Shown: one piece after another, positions 1-6,376 of the stretch | Layout: every line of letters begins with the position of its first letter | Position numbering within the stretch: position 1 is the first letter of the stretch | NCBI GenBank assembly: GCA_021816565.1 | Contig: JAKAXN010000118.1 | Coordinates: forward strand, 1 to 11,653 | Source: Actinomycetes bacterium | Lineage (GTDB): Bacteria > Actinomycetota > Acidimicrobiia > Acidimicrobiales > Palsa-688 | Direction of reading: 5' to 3' | DNA length: 11,653 nucleotides | The notes under the pieces: generated by a model | Database searches by the model: none | Told to the model about the DNA's origin: nothing | Seen by the model: only the letters and a program-made list of their open reading frames with translations | Program-made: the position numbers and the translations under genes

Positions 1-642
1 GCGGGCGGCGTCGCGGATATGGAAGCTGTCGATGTCGGCGTAGGCGTCGACGTAGGCGATGGCGTCGGTGCCCCGCTCCAGCTCGTGGTAGTGGCGGGCG
101 AACGACGGGTCCAGCTCCTCCCGGAACGGCCGGCCGATCAGGCACGAAGAGGTGGTGTAGATGGTCAGCTCGGCGAAGAAGTCGAGCAGGTCGATCTCGC
201 CCTCCTCGTCCCAGCCTTCCACCATGCCGCGGATCTCCGCCTCGATGGTCTGGGCGTGGCCCCGCATCATGTCACCGCGCAGCGCCTGGTTGCGGAGCAT
301 CTCCTGGCGACGCTCGGGGCTGGCGTCGAAGACCACCCCCTTGCCGAAGATGGGCGTCATGAAGGGGTAGGCAGCCGCCTGGTCGAGAACCTGGTCGGGG
401 GCCCGGAAGAAGGCCTCGTTGGCCTCGGCCCCCGTCACCAGCACCACGTCCTTGTCGGCCAGGCGGAACCGCCCGATGACCCCGCACTCCCGGCGCACCC
501 GGGTGAAGAGGCCGACCGGGTCCACCCTCATCTCCGGCAGGTGACCGGTTCCCCGGATCACCTCCGGCACATCGGAGCCCCGGTCGTCGATGACGCGGGA
601 AACCTCGGGTATGGCCGCCAGCAGGTCTGAGGCGAGGGTCAC
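1..642 (-). CDS. cyp51: CYP51-family cytochrome P450 (sterol 14-alpha-demethylase-like), N-terminal 214 residues, partial
   Basis: The gene starts at a GTG whose bases overlap the TGA of the upstream SDR gene (GTGA) and stays open to the window edge, so the C-terminal half with I-helix and heme cysteine is missing. The CYP51 substrate-recognition region is plain at residues 92-109: YPFMTPIFGKGVVFDASP, matching the Y-x-x-x-x-P-x-F-G-x-x-V-x-F-D signature. Further CYP51-typical stretches are RRQEMLRNQALRG (111-123), DLLDFFAELTIYT (about 151-163) and CLIGRPFR (167-174). From memory these are very close to M. tuberculosis CYP51 (Rv0764c, 451 residues). Known CYP51 enzymes remove the 14-alpha-methyl group of lanosterol-type sterols using ferredoxin or reductase electrons. 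The native bacterial substrate is unclear. It is the third gene of a leftward operon with an SDR and a second P450. Family assignment is very secure; the physiological role is not. Confidence 0.95.
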   Translation of the reverse strand, partial: MTLASDLLAAIPEVSRVIDDRGSDVPEVIRGTGHLPEMRVDPVGLFTRVRRECGVIGRFRLADKDVVLVTGAEANEAFFRAPDQVLDQAAAYPFMTPIFGKGVVFDASPERRQEMLRNQALRGDMMRGHAQTIEAEIRGMVEGWDEEGEIDLLDFFAELTIYTTSSCLIGRPFREELDPSFARHYHELERGTDAIAYVDAYADIDSFHIRDAAR

Positions 643-1418
643 GGGCGGTCCACCACGGGTGCTTCGGGGTTGACCTCGAGGGCGGACAGGTGCACGCCGC
701 GCGGCGCCGTCACCACTGCGGTGATGGCGTCGGCCAGCGCCTGGGCCTTCAGGAAGTGGGGATGGCGGGCCAGCCCGAAGCGGACCCACTGATCGAGCAC
801 GAATCCGGCCTCGGCCGGGTCCCAGTCGGTGCCGGCCTCGCTCCACGTCGGGCCCGGCCGGATCACCGACACCCGCACACCGGTGCCCTCCAGCTCCATC
901 TGCATGGCCGAGGCCATGCCCTCCAGCCCCCACTTGCCGGCCGAGTAGGCCGACATGAAGGGCCGGGCCCGGACGGCGACGTCCGACGACACGAACACCA
1001 GGTCACCTCGCCGGCGGGCGACCATGCCCGGCACGAACGCCCGCACGACCCGGTGGGCCCCCACCAGGTTGAGGTCGATCTCCCGGGCGAAGCGCTCCGA
1101 GCTCACCTCGTGGACGACCCCGGGCCCGACCGAGCCGGCGTTGCTTATGACGATCTCCACGTCGCCCAGGTCGGCCGCCACCTTGGCGGCGAAATCCGAT
1201 ACCGATCCGGCGTCGGTCACATCGAGGCGGTGGGTCACCGCTTCGCCCCCTGAGGAGCGGATCTCCTCTGCGACGGCCTCGAGCCTCTCCACCCTCCGGG
1301 CGCCCAGCGCCACGGGGAACCCGGCGGCGGCCAGGGCCTTGGCCGTCTCCGCCCCGATACCCGACGAGGCCCCGGTCACCACCGCCGGGCGGCGGTCGGG
1401 ATGCCGGTAGCGGCCCAC
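639..1418 (-). CDS. Short-chain dehydrogenase/reductase (classical SDR, NADP-type)
   Basis: The 259-residue product has classical SDR length and carries the Rossmann motif TGASSGIG (15-22), NAG (93-95) and a catalytic triad of Ser144/145, Tyr158 and Lys162 (YSAGK). The basic pair after the second strand (ARR, 40-42) suggests NADP(H) preference. It has no signal peptide and is presumably a cytosolic oxidoreductase for a hydroxyl/keto pair. The start is GTG at 1418, one base after the TGA of the CYP123-like gene, with AGGCGG about 9 nt upstream inside that gene. Its own stop overlaps the GTG of cyp51. It therefore sits translationally coupled between two P450s, as Rv0765c does between cyp123 and cyp51 in M. 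tuberculosis. A role in oxidising or reducing the same sterol-like substrate is inferred from context; substrate specificity cannot be read from the sequence. Confidence 0.93.
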   Translation of the reverse strand: MGRYRHPDRRPAVVTGASSGIGAETAKALAAAGFPVALGARRVERLEAVAEEIRSSGGEAVTHRLDVTDAGSVSDFAAKVAADLGDVEIVISNAGSVGPGVVHEVSSERFAREIDLNLVGAHRVVRAFVPGMVARRRGDLVFVSSDVAVRARPFMSAYSAGKWGLEGMASAMQMELEGTGVRVSVIRPGPTWSEAGTDWDPAEAGFVLDQWVRFGLARHPHFLKAQALADAITAVVTAPRGVHLSALEVNPEAPVVDRP

Positions 1419-1419
1419 G

Positions 1420-2667
1420 TCAGGGCCGCCTTTCGCGGAAGGTGGTCGGCAGCCGGGCGAATCCCCGCACGCTGGTGGAGTGCACCCTCTCGGCCCGCTC
1501 CGGGTGCACCTCGAAAAGGTCGACCCGCCGCACCATCTCCGAGAGGACCACCCGGGCTTCCAGGCGGGCCAGGTTGGCCCCCAGGCAGAAGTGGCGGCCG
1601 AACCCGAAGCTCAGGATCTGCGACAGCTCCCCCCGGGAGCGGTGGATGTCGTAGGTGTCGGGATGGCGGAAGACCCTCTCGTCCCGGTTGGCGGAGGCCA
1701 GCAGCACCAGCAGCTTCGAGCCGGCCGGTACCGTCCGGCCGTGGAACTGCACGTCGGTCAGGACGTGGCGGGCCAGCATCTGGCTGGAGGTGTCGTAGCG
1801 CAGCGTCTCCTCGATCCACGACCCGACCAGCTCCGCCCCGGTCGGCCCGGCCAGCACCTCTGAGCGCTGGTCGGGGTGGGCCGAGAGGTGGAACAGGGCG
1901 TTGCCCAGCAGCTTGGTGGTCGTCTCGTTGCCGGCCACGACCATGAGGAACAGGAAGGCGATGATCTCGTGGTCCTCCAGCCGGTCCCCGTCGATCCGGG
2001 CGTGGGCCAGGGCCGAGGGCAGGTCGTCGCCCGGTTGCACCCGGCGGGTCCTGACCATGTCGGCGTAGTACGAGATCAGCTCGAACGAGGCCTCCACCCC
2101 GGTGGCCGGCACGTCCCGGACCCCGGCTTCCCGGTGGACCACCAGGTCGGCCAGGCGACGGACCCGGTCCCGGTCGGCCGGCGGGACCCCCATCATCTCG
2201 GAGATGACATCCATGGGGAGCCGGGCCGCCAGCTCACCGATCCAGTCGGCCTCCCCCTGCTCGGCGTTGGCGGCCAGGGTCCGGCTCAGGTACAGCTCGG
2301 TGAGCCGCTGGATACGCGGCTCGAGCTCCTTGACCCGGCGGGGGGTGAACACCGCTGACACGAGCTTGCGCAGTCGCCGCTGATCGTCGCCGTCGAGGGC
2401 CAGGAATGACATGACCCGGTGGGCCTCGGGGTTCCAGGCGCTGGCATCGAGCGACACCCCCATGCCGTTGGAGAACATGCCGTCCTCGCGCAGCGCAGCC
2501 TGGACGTCGGAATGTCGCGACAGCGCCCAGAAGTCGTCGACCTCGCTGCGGTACAGCGGGAACTCGGTGCGCAGTCGGGCGTAGAGCGGGTACGGGTCCT
2601 CGTGGAAGTCGTAGTCGTAAGGGTCGAACAGGACCGGCTCCGGCGCTGTGACTGCATCCATGGGCAT
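1420..2667 (-). CDS. Cytochrome P450, CYP123-like
   Basis: A complete bacterial class I P450 of 415 residues. Visible motifs are the I-helix oxygen-activation motif AGNETTT (245-251), the K-helix EETLR (286-290) and the heme loop FGFGRHFCLG (354-363) with axial Cys361. The N-terminal DPYDYDFHEDPYPLY (16-29 region), SRHSDV and VRGFARLP near the C-terminus resemble, from memory, M. tuberculosis CYP123 (Rv0766c). The product is a soluble monooxygenase needing an external ferredoxin and reductase; none is encoded here. The start is ATG 2667, with GGAGGGGG just upstream; the ATG two codons later has more usual spacing to GGAGG and is an alternative start. This is the first gene of the leftward CYP123-SDR-CYP51 operon. 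The promoter region upstream carries a palindrome and a KstR-like box. P450 call certain; subfamily by recalled similarity and synteny. Confidence 0.93.
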   Translation of the reverse strand: MPMDAVTAPEPVLFDPYDYDFHEDPYPLYARLRTEFPLYRSEVDDFWALSRHSDVQAALREDGMFSNGMGVSLDASAWNPEAHRVMSFLALDGDDQRRLRKLVSAVFTPRRVKELEPRIQRLTELYLSRTLAANAEQGEADWIGELAARLPMDVISEMMGVPPADRDRVRRLADLVVHREAGVRDVPATGVEASFELISYYADMVRTRRVQPGDDLPSALAHARIDGDRLEDHEIIAFLFLMVVAGNETTTKLLGNALFHLSAHPDQRSEVLAGPTGAELVGSWIEETLRYDTSSQMLARHVLTDVQFHGRTVPAGSKLLVLLASANRDERVFRHPDTYDIHRSRGELSQILSFGFGRHFCLGANLARLEARVVLSEMVRRVDLFEVHPERAERVHSTSVRGFARLPTTFRERRP

Positions 2668-2689
2668 TCCCCCTCCCTGGTCCGGAACA

Positions 2690-2714
2690 CTGACCCAGAC
2701 AGCTGTCCAGTCAG
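2690..2714. promoter_or_regulatory. Palindromic operator-like site in the P450 operon leader
   Basis: A perfect 10-bp palindrome GACAGCTGTC (2698-2707) lies inside inverted CTGAC (2690-2694) and GTCAG (2710-2714) arms. It sits 23-47 nt upstream of the P450 ATG. The word TGTCCAGTCAGC (2704-2715) recurs on the opposite strand at the start of the TetR gene (4657-4646), and CAGCTGTCCAG is shared as well. Nested symmetry plus a repeat at a local regulator gene is what a TetR-family operator looks like. Binding by the local TetR is inference. Confidence 0.5.
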
Positions 2715-2716
2715 CG

Positions 2717-2754
2717 TTCGGCGCGAGTCTAGAACAGGTTCTACAGTGAGCGCA
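2717..2754 (+). promoter_or_regulatory. Candidate rightward promoter giving a leaderless transcript
   Basis: The hexamer TACAGT (2742-2747) fits the actinobacterial -10 pattern TAnnnT and is followed by 6 nt and then A of ATG (2754). This is the spacing expected when the transcript starts on the start codon. A weak -35 candidate TTCGGC lies at 2717-2722. The -10 overlaps the right arm of the KstR-like box, which would give repression by steric exclusion. Transcription has not been shown; support is positional only. Confidence 0.4.
2730..2743. promoter_or_regulatory. KstR-like operator (perfect TnnAACnnGTTnnA)
   Basis: TAGAACAGGTTCTA is a perfect inverted repeat with 6-bp arms and a 2-bp centre. 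It fits every fixed position of the published KstR consensus TnnAACnnGTTnnA, which marks cholesterol-catabolism promoters in mycobacteria and rhodococci. It lies in the divergent region, 62 nt upstream of the P450 ATG and overlapping the -10 candidate TACAGT (2742-2747) for rightward transcription. A minus-strand -10-like TAGACT (2731-2726) overlaps it as well, so one bound repressor could block both directions. No KstR gene is in the window; the TetR at 4083-4658 would be the local alternative binder. Confidence 0.65.
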
Positions 2755-2825
2755 TGCGCAAAGGCGTCGTCGCTACCGCCCCGGACCGGGCGCTCAGTCG
2801 ATGCGGGGGAGGCTCGGACCGGTGA
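2754..2825 (+). CDS. Possible 23-codon leader ORF coupled to the downstream gene
   Basis: ATG at 2754, inside the palindrome GCGCATGCGC (2750-2759), opens a 23-residue frame beginning MRKGVVATAP and ending in a Gly/Arg-rich tail. Its TGA overlaps the GTG start of the 2822 gene as GTGA. There is no convincing ribosome binding site before it, but it sits at the +1 expected from the -10 candidate at 2742-2747, so leaderless translation is possible. Such leaders can couple translation to the next gene. The peptide itself has no recognised motif. It could be chance: the frame is short and only geometry supports it. Confidence 0.3.
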   Translation: MRKGVVATAPDRALSRCGGGSDR

Positions 2826-4099
2826 CGCCCCCCGCCAGCCGCTACGCCGAGCTCAGCCGCGAGGAACTGGCGGCGGTGGTGCCCGAGCTGCTGCTCATCG
2901 GCCACCTCATCGACCGGGCCGCCATGCCGTGGTGCATCGCCGAGTTCGGCCGGGAGGAGATGGCCCGCATCGCCATCGAGGAGTGGGCATCGGCCAGCCC
3001 CGTCTACACCCGGCGGATGCAGCGGGCCCTCGGGTACGCCCCCCTCGAGCCGGGCCGGGGCGACGTGGTGACCATCTTCAAGGGGCTGCAACTCGACATC
3101 GGGGCTCCGCCGCAGTTCATGGACTTCCGCTTCGCCGTCCACGACCGCTGGCACGGCGAGTTCCACCTGGCCCACTGCGGGGCGCTGATGGACGTCGAGC
3201 CCATGGGCGACGCCTACGTGCGGGCCATGTGCCACGACATAGAGGACCCCACCTTCGACGCCACCGCCGTGGCCTCGAACCCGAGAGCGCAGGTCCGTCC
3301 CGTCCACCGGCCACCCCGGGTGCCCTCCGACCGGAAACCCCACTGCGCCTGGACGGTGGCGATAGACGACTCCCACCGCCCGGCGGAGGCCATCCCGGCC
3401 CTGGCCCTCACCGAGCGGTCCCGGGCCGCCACCGTCGAACTGTCGCCCATCGACGCGTCCGGCACCGGCCGGCCCGACTACGCGGGCCCCCTGCTGTCGG
3501 ACCTGGACTTCGCGGCGTTCTCGCACTCGTGCCTGTCCCGTCTGGCCGACGAGGTCTGCCTGCAGATGCACCTGCTGGACCTGGGCTTCACCATCGCCCT
3601 CGCCGGCCGCGGCGACGTGGAGCAGGTCGCCCGCATCCGCCGGAAGCAGCTGACCGGCATCGCCGGCCTGGCGGCCGAACGGCTGGCCCGGGCCCTGGCG
3701 TTACCGAACCACCCCGACGGGCTGGCGGCCTCGGCCCTGAGGCTGCTCGCCCTCCACCCCATCCTGAACCCGTCGGCCTACGTCACCGCATCGGTATCCG
3801 ACGGGTCCATCGTGGTGGCACCCTCGCCGGCCCACGACGACGGCGCCTGGGTGTCGCTGTGCGGGCCGCAGTGGACCGAGGCCCTGCAAGCCGCGGTGCG
3901 GGCGCTCGACCCCCGTCTCGGCGTGGACGTGACGCCGTGCCGGGAAGCCGGGGAGGGAGCCTGGAGGGTCTCGGTCACCCGCCACGACCAGGCTGCCCCC
4001 GAGGCGGAGGAGGTGGCAGTGACCAGGTTCAGCACCGGAGCCGGCTTCGCATTCGGTCCCCGCCGGCCCCACCCCGTCGTCCCTACCAGCCTCTCATGA
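2822..4099 (+). CDS. Conserved-looking protein of unknown function with His/Cys/Asp-rich core
   Basis: I do not recognise this 425-residue protein. GTG 2822 is chosen over ATG 2801 because GGGGGAGG (2805-2812) lies 9 nt before it and because the short leader ORF stops on it (GTGA). No signal peptide or clear membrane segment is visible. The notable part is residues 107-143 (counting from GTG): HDRWHGEFHLAHCG, then EPMGDAYVRAMCHDIEDPTFD, giving His107, His111, His115, His118, Cys119, Cys137, His138, Glu141 and Asp142, with HC again at 174-175. This density suggests metal or cofactor binding, or a cysteine-dependent enzyme (inference). The C-terminal third is Ala/Leu-rich. The gene is divergent from the P450 operon across a KstR-like box and convergent with a TetR gene, overlapping it by 17 bp. 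Context suggests a role alongside the P450s in lipid or steroid metabolism. A hydrolase related to aminothiazoline-carboxylate hydrolases is a weak alternative. Confidence 0.85.
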   Translation: MTPPASRYAELSREELAAVVPELLLIGHLIDRAAMPWCIAEFGREEMARIAIEEWASASPVYTRRMQRALGYAPLEPGRGDVVTIFKGLQLDIGAPPQFMDFRFAVHDRWHGEFHLAHCGALMDVEPMGDAYVRAMCHDIEDPTFDATAVASNPRAQVRPVHRPPRVPSDRKPHCAWTVAIDDSHRPAEAIPALALTERSRAATVELSPIDASGTGRPDYAGPLLSDLDFAAFSHSCLSRLADEVCLQMHLLDLGFTIALAGRGDVEQVARIRRKQLTGIAGLAAERLARALALPNHPDGLAASALRLLALHPILNPSAYVTASVSDGSIVVAPSPAHDDGAWVSLCGPQWTEALQAAVRALDPRLGVDVTPCREAGEGAWRVSVTRHDQAAPEAEEVAVTRFSTGAGFAFGPRRPHPVVPTSLS

Positions 4100-4658
4100 T
4101 GGCCGACACCACCCGGGCGAGCATCGGCGCCAACTCGTCGTAGGAGGAGAAGCCCATACCGGCCTGGAGCAGCGCTCCGATGAAGGCGCAGTTGAGGGCC
4201 TCCAGAAGGTCCGGGTCGGCGCCGGGGCCGAGCGCCTCGCGGAAGCGCTCCATCCACACGCCGCCGATGACGGCCCGCAGACGGTGCACATCGGGGTCGG
4301 GGGCCAGAAGGCTCTTGTTGGCCGCGGCGGCCAGCGCCGGCGCCCCGGCGATCAGTTCCGCCAGATGGCGGGCCACCTCCCCCATCCGCTTCTCGGCGCT
4401 TCGGCCCTTCAGCTCGGGGCGGGGAGCGGAGTCCAGCAGCCTCCAGAACAACTCGGCGAAGAGGTGGTCCTTCGACGCGAAGTAGGTGTAGGCGGTGGCC
4501 GGTGAGACGCCGGCGCGCGACGCCACCATGCGGACCGTCATCTGCTCGTGGCCCACCTCCTCCAGCAGGACGCTGGCCGCGTCGAAGAGCTTTGCCACGG
4601 TCTCGGCCTGGCGGGCGTTCAGGCTCCGACGGGGCGAGCTGGACAGCTGACTGGACAC
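4083..4658 (-). CDS. TetR-family transcriptional regulator
   Basis: A 191-residue protein of normal TetR length. The N-terminal DNA-binding domain covers residues 15-70, with the helix-turn-helix at about 41-61: MVASRAGVSPATAYTYFASKDHLFAELF (44-71) is the classic TetR recognition segment. The C-terminal ligand-binding half is alpha-helical and Ala/Leu-rich, as usual for the family, and its ligand is not predictable. The start is GTG 4658, with AGGA about 8 nt upstream. The next in-frame Met is inside the HTH, so this start or one slightly downstream is needed. Two CTGGACA repeats and a 12-mer shared with the P450 promoter overlap the start, suggesting autoregulation and control of the P450 operon. 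The 3' end overlaps the convergent unknown gene by 17 bp. A TetR-like gene also sits next to cyp123 in M. tuberculosis (Rv0767c, from memory). Confidence 0.93.
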   Translation of the reverse strand: MSSQLSSSPRRSLNARQAETVAKLFDAASVLLEEVGHEQMTVRMVASRAGVSPATAYTYFASKDHLFAELFWRLLDSAPRPELKGRSAEKRMGEVARHLAELIAGAPALAAAANKSLLAPDPDVHRLRAVIGGVWMERFREALGPGADPDLLEALNCAFIGALLQAGMGFSSYDELAPMLARVVSAIMRGW

Positions 4659-4662
4659 TGTC
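4639..4662. promoter_or_regulatory. Operator-like repeats at the TetR start codon
   Basis: CTGGACA occurs twice, at 4639-4645 and 4651-4657, exactly 12 bp apart, and inverted arms GACAG (4642-4646) / CTGTC (4658-4662) span the second copy. On the minus strand, TGTCCAGTCAGC (4657-4646) is identical to 2704-2715 in the P450 leader. The site covers the TetR start codon and first codons (the repeated Ser-Ser-Gln-Leu-Ser-Ser), so part of the repetition could be coding coincidence. A role as TetR autoregulatory operator is inferred. Confidence 0.4.
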
Positions 4663-4742
4663 GAATCCTAGTGCCGGGTTTCCCGGAGGTATTCGCCGAC
4701 CTGCGGCCGCTTGGCCCGGGCTGGCCGGGATACTGGTGGGCC

Positions 4743-5828
4743 ATGGACGTGGTGGTGGTAGGAGCCGGCGCCGCCGGTCTGGCGGCAACCGCCGGCCTGG
4801 CGGCCGGCGGCGTGGATGTCGTGTGCCTGGAGGCCCGCGACCGGATCGGGGGCCGCCTGCTGACCGTCGACGCCGGCCCGGGCCGGGTGGACCTCGGGGC
4901 GTCCTGGTTCTGGTCCGGGGAGGAGCGGGTGGAGCGCCTGGTGGCCGCCGCTTCGATACCGGTCCATCCCCAGCACCTGGACGGGGACGCCCTCTACGAC
5001 TCCGCGGCCGGCCTGCGCCGGCTGGCCGGCAACCCCATCGACGTGCCGGCCCGCCGCTACACCGACGGGGCCCGAAGCGTCGTGGACGCCCTCAGTACCG
5101 GTCTGCAGCCGGGCACGGTACGGCTCGGGAGCCCGGTCTCGTCGATATCCGCCGACGCCGGAGGTGTGCGGGTGGCCGGTCCCGGCACCGAGGTGACCGC
5201 CCGCCACGTGGTGGTGGCCCTGCCCCCCGCCCTGGCCGTGGAAGCCATCGGCTTCGCCCCGGCCCTGCCCGCCGAACTGGAGCGCCTGGCCCGCATGACC
5301 CCGGTGTGGATGGGCAACACGGTCAAGGTCGTGGCCGTCTACCGCCAGCCGTTCTGGAGATCCTCCGGCCTGGCCGGCGCGGGGATCAGCGAGATCGGCC
5401 CGCTGCGCGAGATCCACGACCTGAGCGGACCGGCGGGAGACGACCCGGCGGCGCTGTTCGGCTTCGCCCCGGCGAATCCCGGTGGGCCGCCTCCGGGGCC
5501 CGGCCAGGTGGTCGACCAGCTCGTGCGGATGTTCGGGCCGGCCGCGGCTGCGGCGCAGGACGTGCTGGTCACGGACTGGTCCGGGGAGCGGTGGACGTCG
5601 CCCCCCGGCGCCGGGCGGTCCGCCGCCCACCAGCTCTTCGGCCACCGGGCGTACCGGCAGCCGGCCCTCCTCGGCCGACTGCACTGGGCCTCCACCGAGA
5701 CGGCCACGGTCAGTCCCGGCCACGTGGAAGGCGCTCTCGAGGCCGGCGAGCGGGCCGCCTCCGCCGTCCTCTCCGCCCTGCGGTCCCCCGCCGGGGCCTC
5801 CCCCTCGGCACCTATCAGAAAGGCCTGA
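4743..5828 (+). CDS. Flavin-containing amine oxidase-type FAD oxidoreductase
   Basis: The 361-residue product begins directly with the FAD-binding Rossmann fold: VVVVGAGAAGLAA (3-15), then the adenosine-ribose Glu in LEARDRIGGRL (29-39), the hallmark of monoamine oxidase / protoporphyrinogen oxidase-like flavoproteins. Near the C-terminus, LHWASTETATVSPGHVEGAL is the second FAD-contacting motif (the STE...GxxxGA region), so the protein is complete although shorter than the usual 420-450 residues. It would oxidise an amine or related CH-NH/CH-CH bond with oxygen; the substrate is unknown. ATG 4743 is chosen because the fold starts there; the Shine-Dalgarno is weak and a leaderless start is possible (GATACT at 4729-4734). 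It is divergent from TetR by 84 bp and its stop overlaps the ATG of the DinB gene (TGATG), so the two are translationally coupled. Confidence 0.92.
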   Translation: MDVVVVGAGAAGLAATAGLAAGGVDVVCLEARDRIGGRLLTVDAGPGRVDLGASWFWSGEERVERLVAAASIPVHPQHLDGDALYDSAAGLRRLAGNPIDVPARRYTDGARSVVDALSTGLQPGTVRLGSPVSSISADAGGVRVAGPGTEVTARHVVVALPPALAVEAIGFAPALPAELERLARMTPVWMGNTVKVVAVYRQPFWRSSGLAGAGISEIGPLREIHDLSGPAGDDPAALFGFAPANPGGPPPGPGQVVDQLVRMFGPAAAAAQDVLVTDWSGERWTSPPGAGRSAAHQLFGHRAYRQPALLGRLHWASTETATVSPGHVEGALEAGERAASAVLSALRSPAGASPSAPIRKA

Positions 5829-6376
5829 TGACGACGACCATGTTCGACATAGCGGAGCTGCTCGAGGAATACGACCGGGCCCGGGCCTACACCGATGACC
5901 TCTGGCAGGACCTGACCGACGAGGAGGTGAGCTGGCGGCCCCGCCCGGAGTCCAGCGCGATCGGCTGGCACCTGGGCCACCAGGCGGCGGTGGCCCACTT
6001 CATGGTCCGCAACCTGGTGGCCGCCGAGGCCAGCCCCGACCCCGGACTGGAACCGGTCATGGACTCCGCCACGGCCGAGACCGACCGGGGCGACCTGCCC
6101 GCCCGGGCCGCCATCGCTGGCTACCGGGCCGCCGTGGCCGAACGGGTCCACGCCCGTCTGGGCGACATCGACCGGGGCCGGGTCGGCGCCCCCCACCAGC
6201 TCCGGGTGGTGGGCCAGCACCTCCTGGTGGCGCTCATAAACCACGAGTACCAGCACGACCAGTGGATCGGGGAGATGAGGAGCGGCGAGCTCGGCCACGC
6301 CCTGCCCCCCCGCCCGGTCTCGGCCCGCCTCTCGGAGCTGGACGGCTACACCGTCGTGATGACGCCCTCGGGGTGA
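5828..6376 (+). CDS. DinB-fold (DinB_2-like) putative metal-dependent protein
   Basis: A 182-residue four-helix-bundle-type protein. The DinB-like pattern is SAIGWHLGHQAAVAHF (43-58) with His48/His51 and, in the third helix, HEYQHDQWI (139-147) with His139 and His143. Together these form the probable three-His metal site of DinB/YfiT/EgtB-N-type domains. Family members include thiol-dependent enzymes (mycothiol- or bacillithiol-dependent transferases) and the N-terminal domain of the ergothioneine enzyme EgtB. Here the domain stands alone. AGAAAGG (5817-5823) precedes the ATG, which overlaps the amine oxidase stop by one base. The 3' end overlaps the GH43 start as GTGA. Coupling to a flavin oxidase may mean the two act on one small-molecule substrate (inference). 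Confidence 0.85.
   Translation: MTTTMFDIAELLEEYDRARAYTDDLWQDLTDEEVSWRPRPESSAIGWHLGHQAAVAHFMVRNLVAAEASPDPGLEPVMDSATAETDRGDLPARAAIAGYRAAVAERVHARLGDIDRGRVGAPHQLRVVGQHLLVALINHEYQHDQWIGEMRSGELGHALPPRPVSARLSELDGYTVVMTPSG

Noticed and set aside
19..630. Plus-strand open frame of 203 codons
   Set aside because: It is the antisense shadow of cyp51, whose minus-strand translation has clear family motifs.
2801..2821. ATG 2801 as start of the unknown protein
   Set aside because: The Shine-Dalgarno GGGGGAGG lies inside this extension and fits GTG 2822.
2419..4143. Long plus-strand frame of 574 codons across the P450 promoter and the unknown gene
   Set aside because: Pro/Arg/Gly-rich shadow translation; it crosses the P450 start, the promoter region and the better-supported 2822 frame.
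4674..4686. CCGGG-TTT-CCCGG hairpin between TetR and the amine oxidase gene
   Set aside because: Short GC-only stem without other support; could not be tied to a promoter or terminator.
4548..4742. Upstream extension of the amine oxidase frame
   Set aside because: It would overlap the TetR gene and its promoter; the FAD-binding fold begins exactly at ATG 4743.
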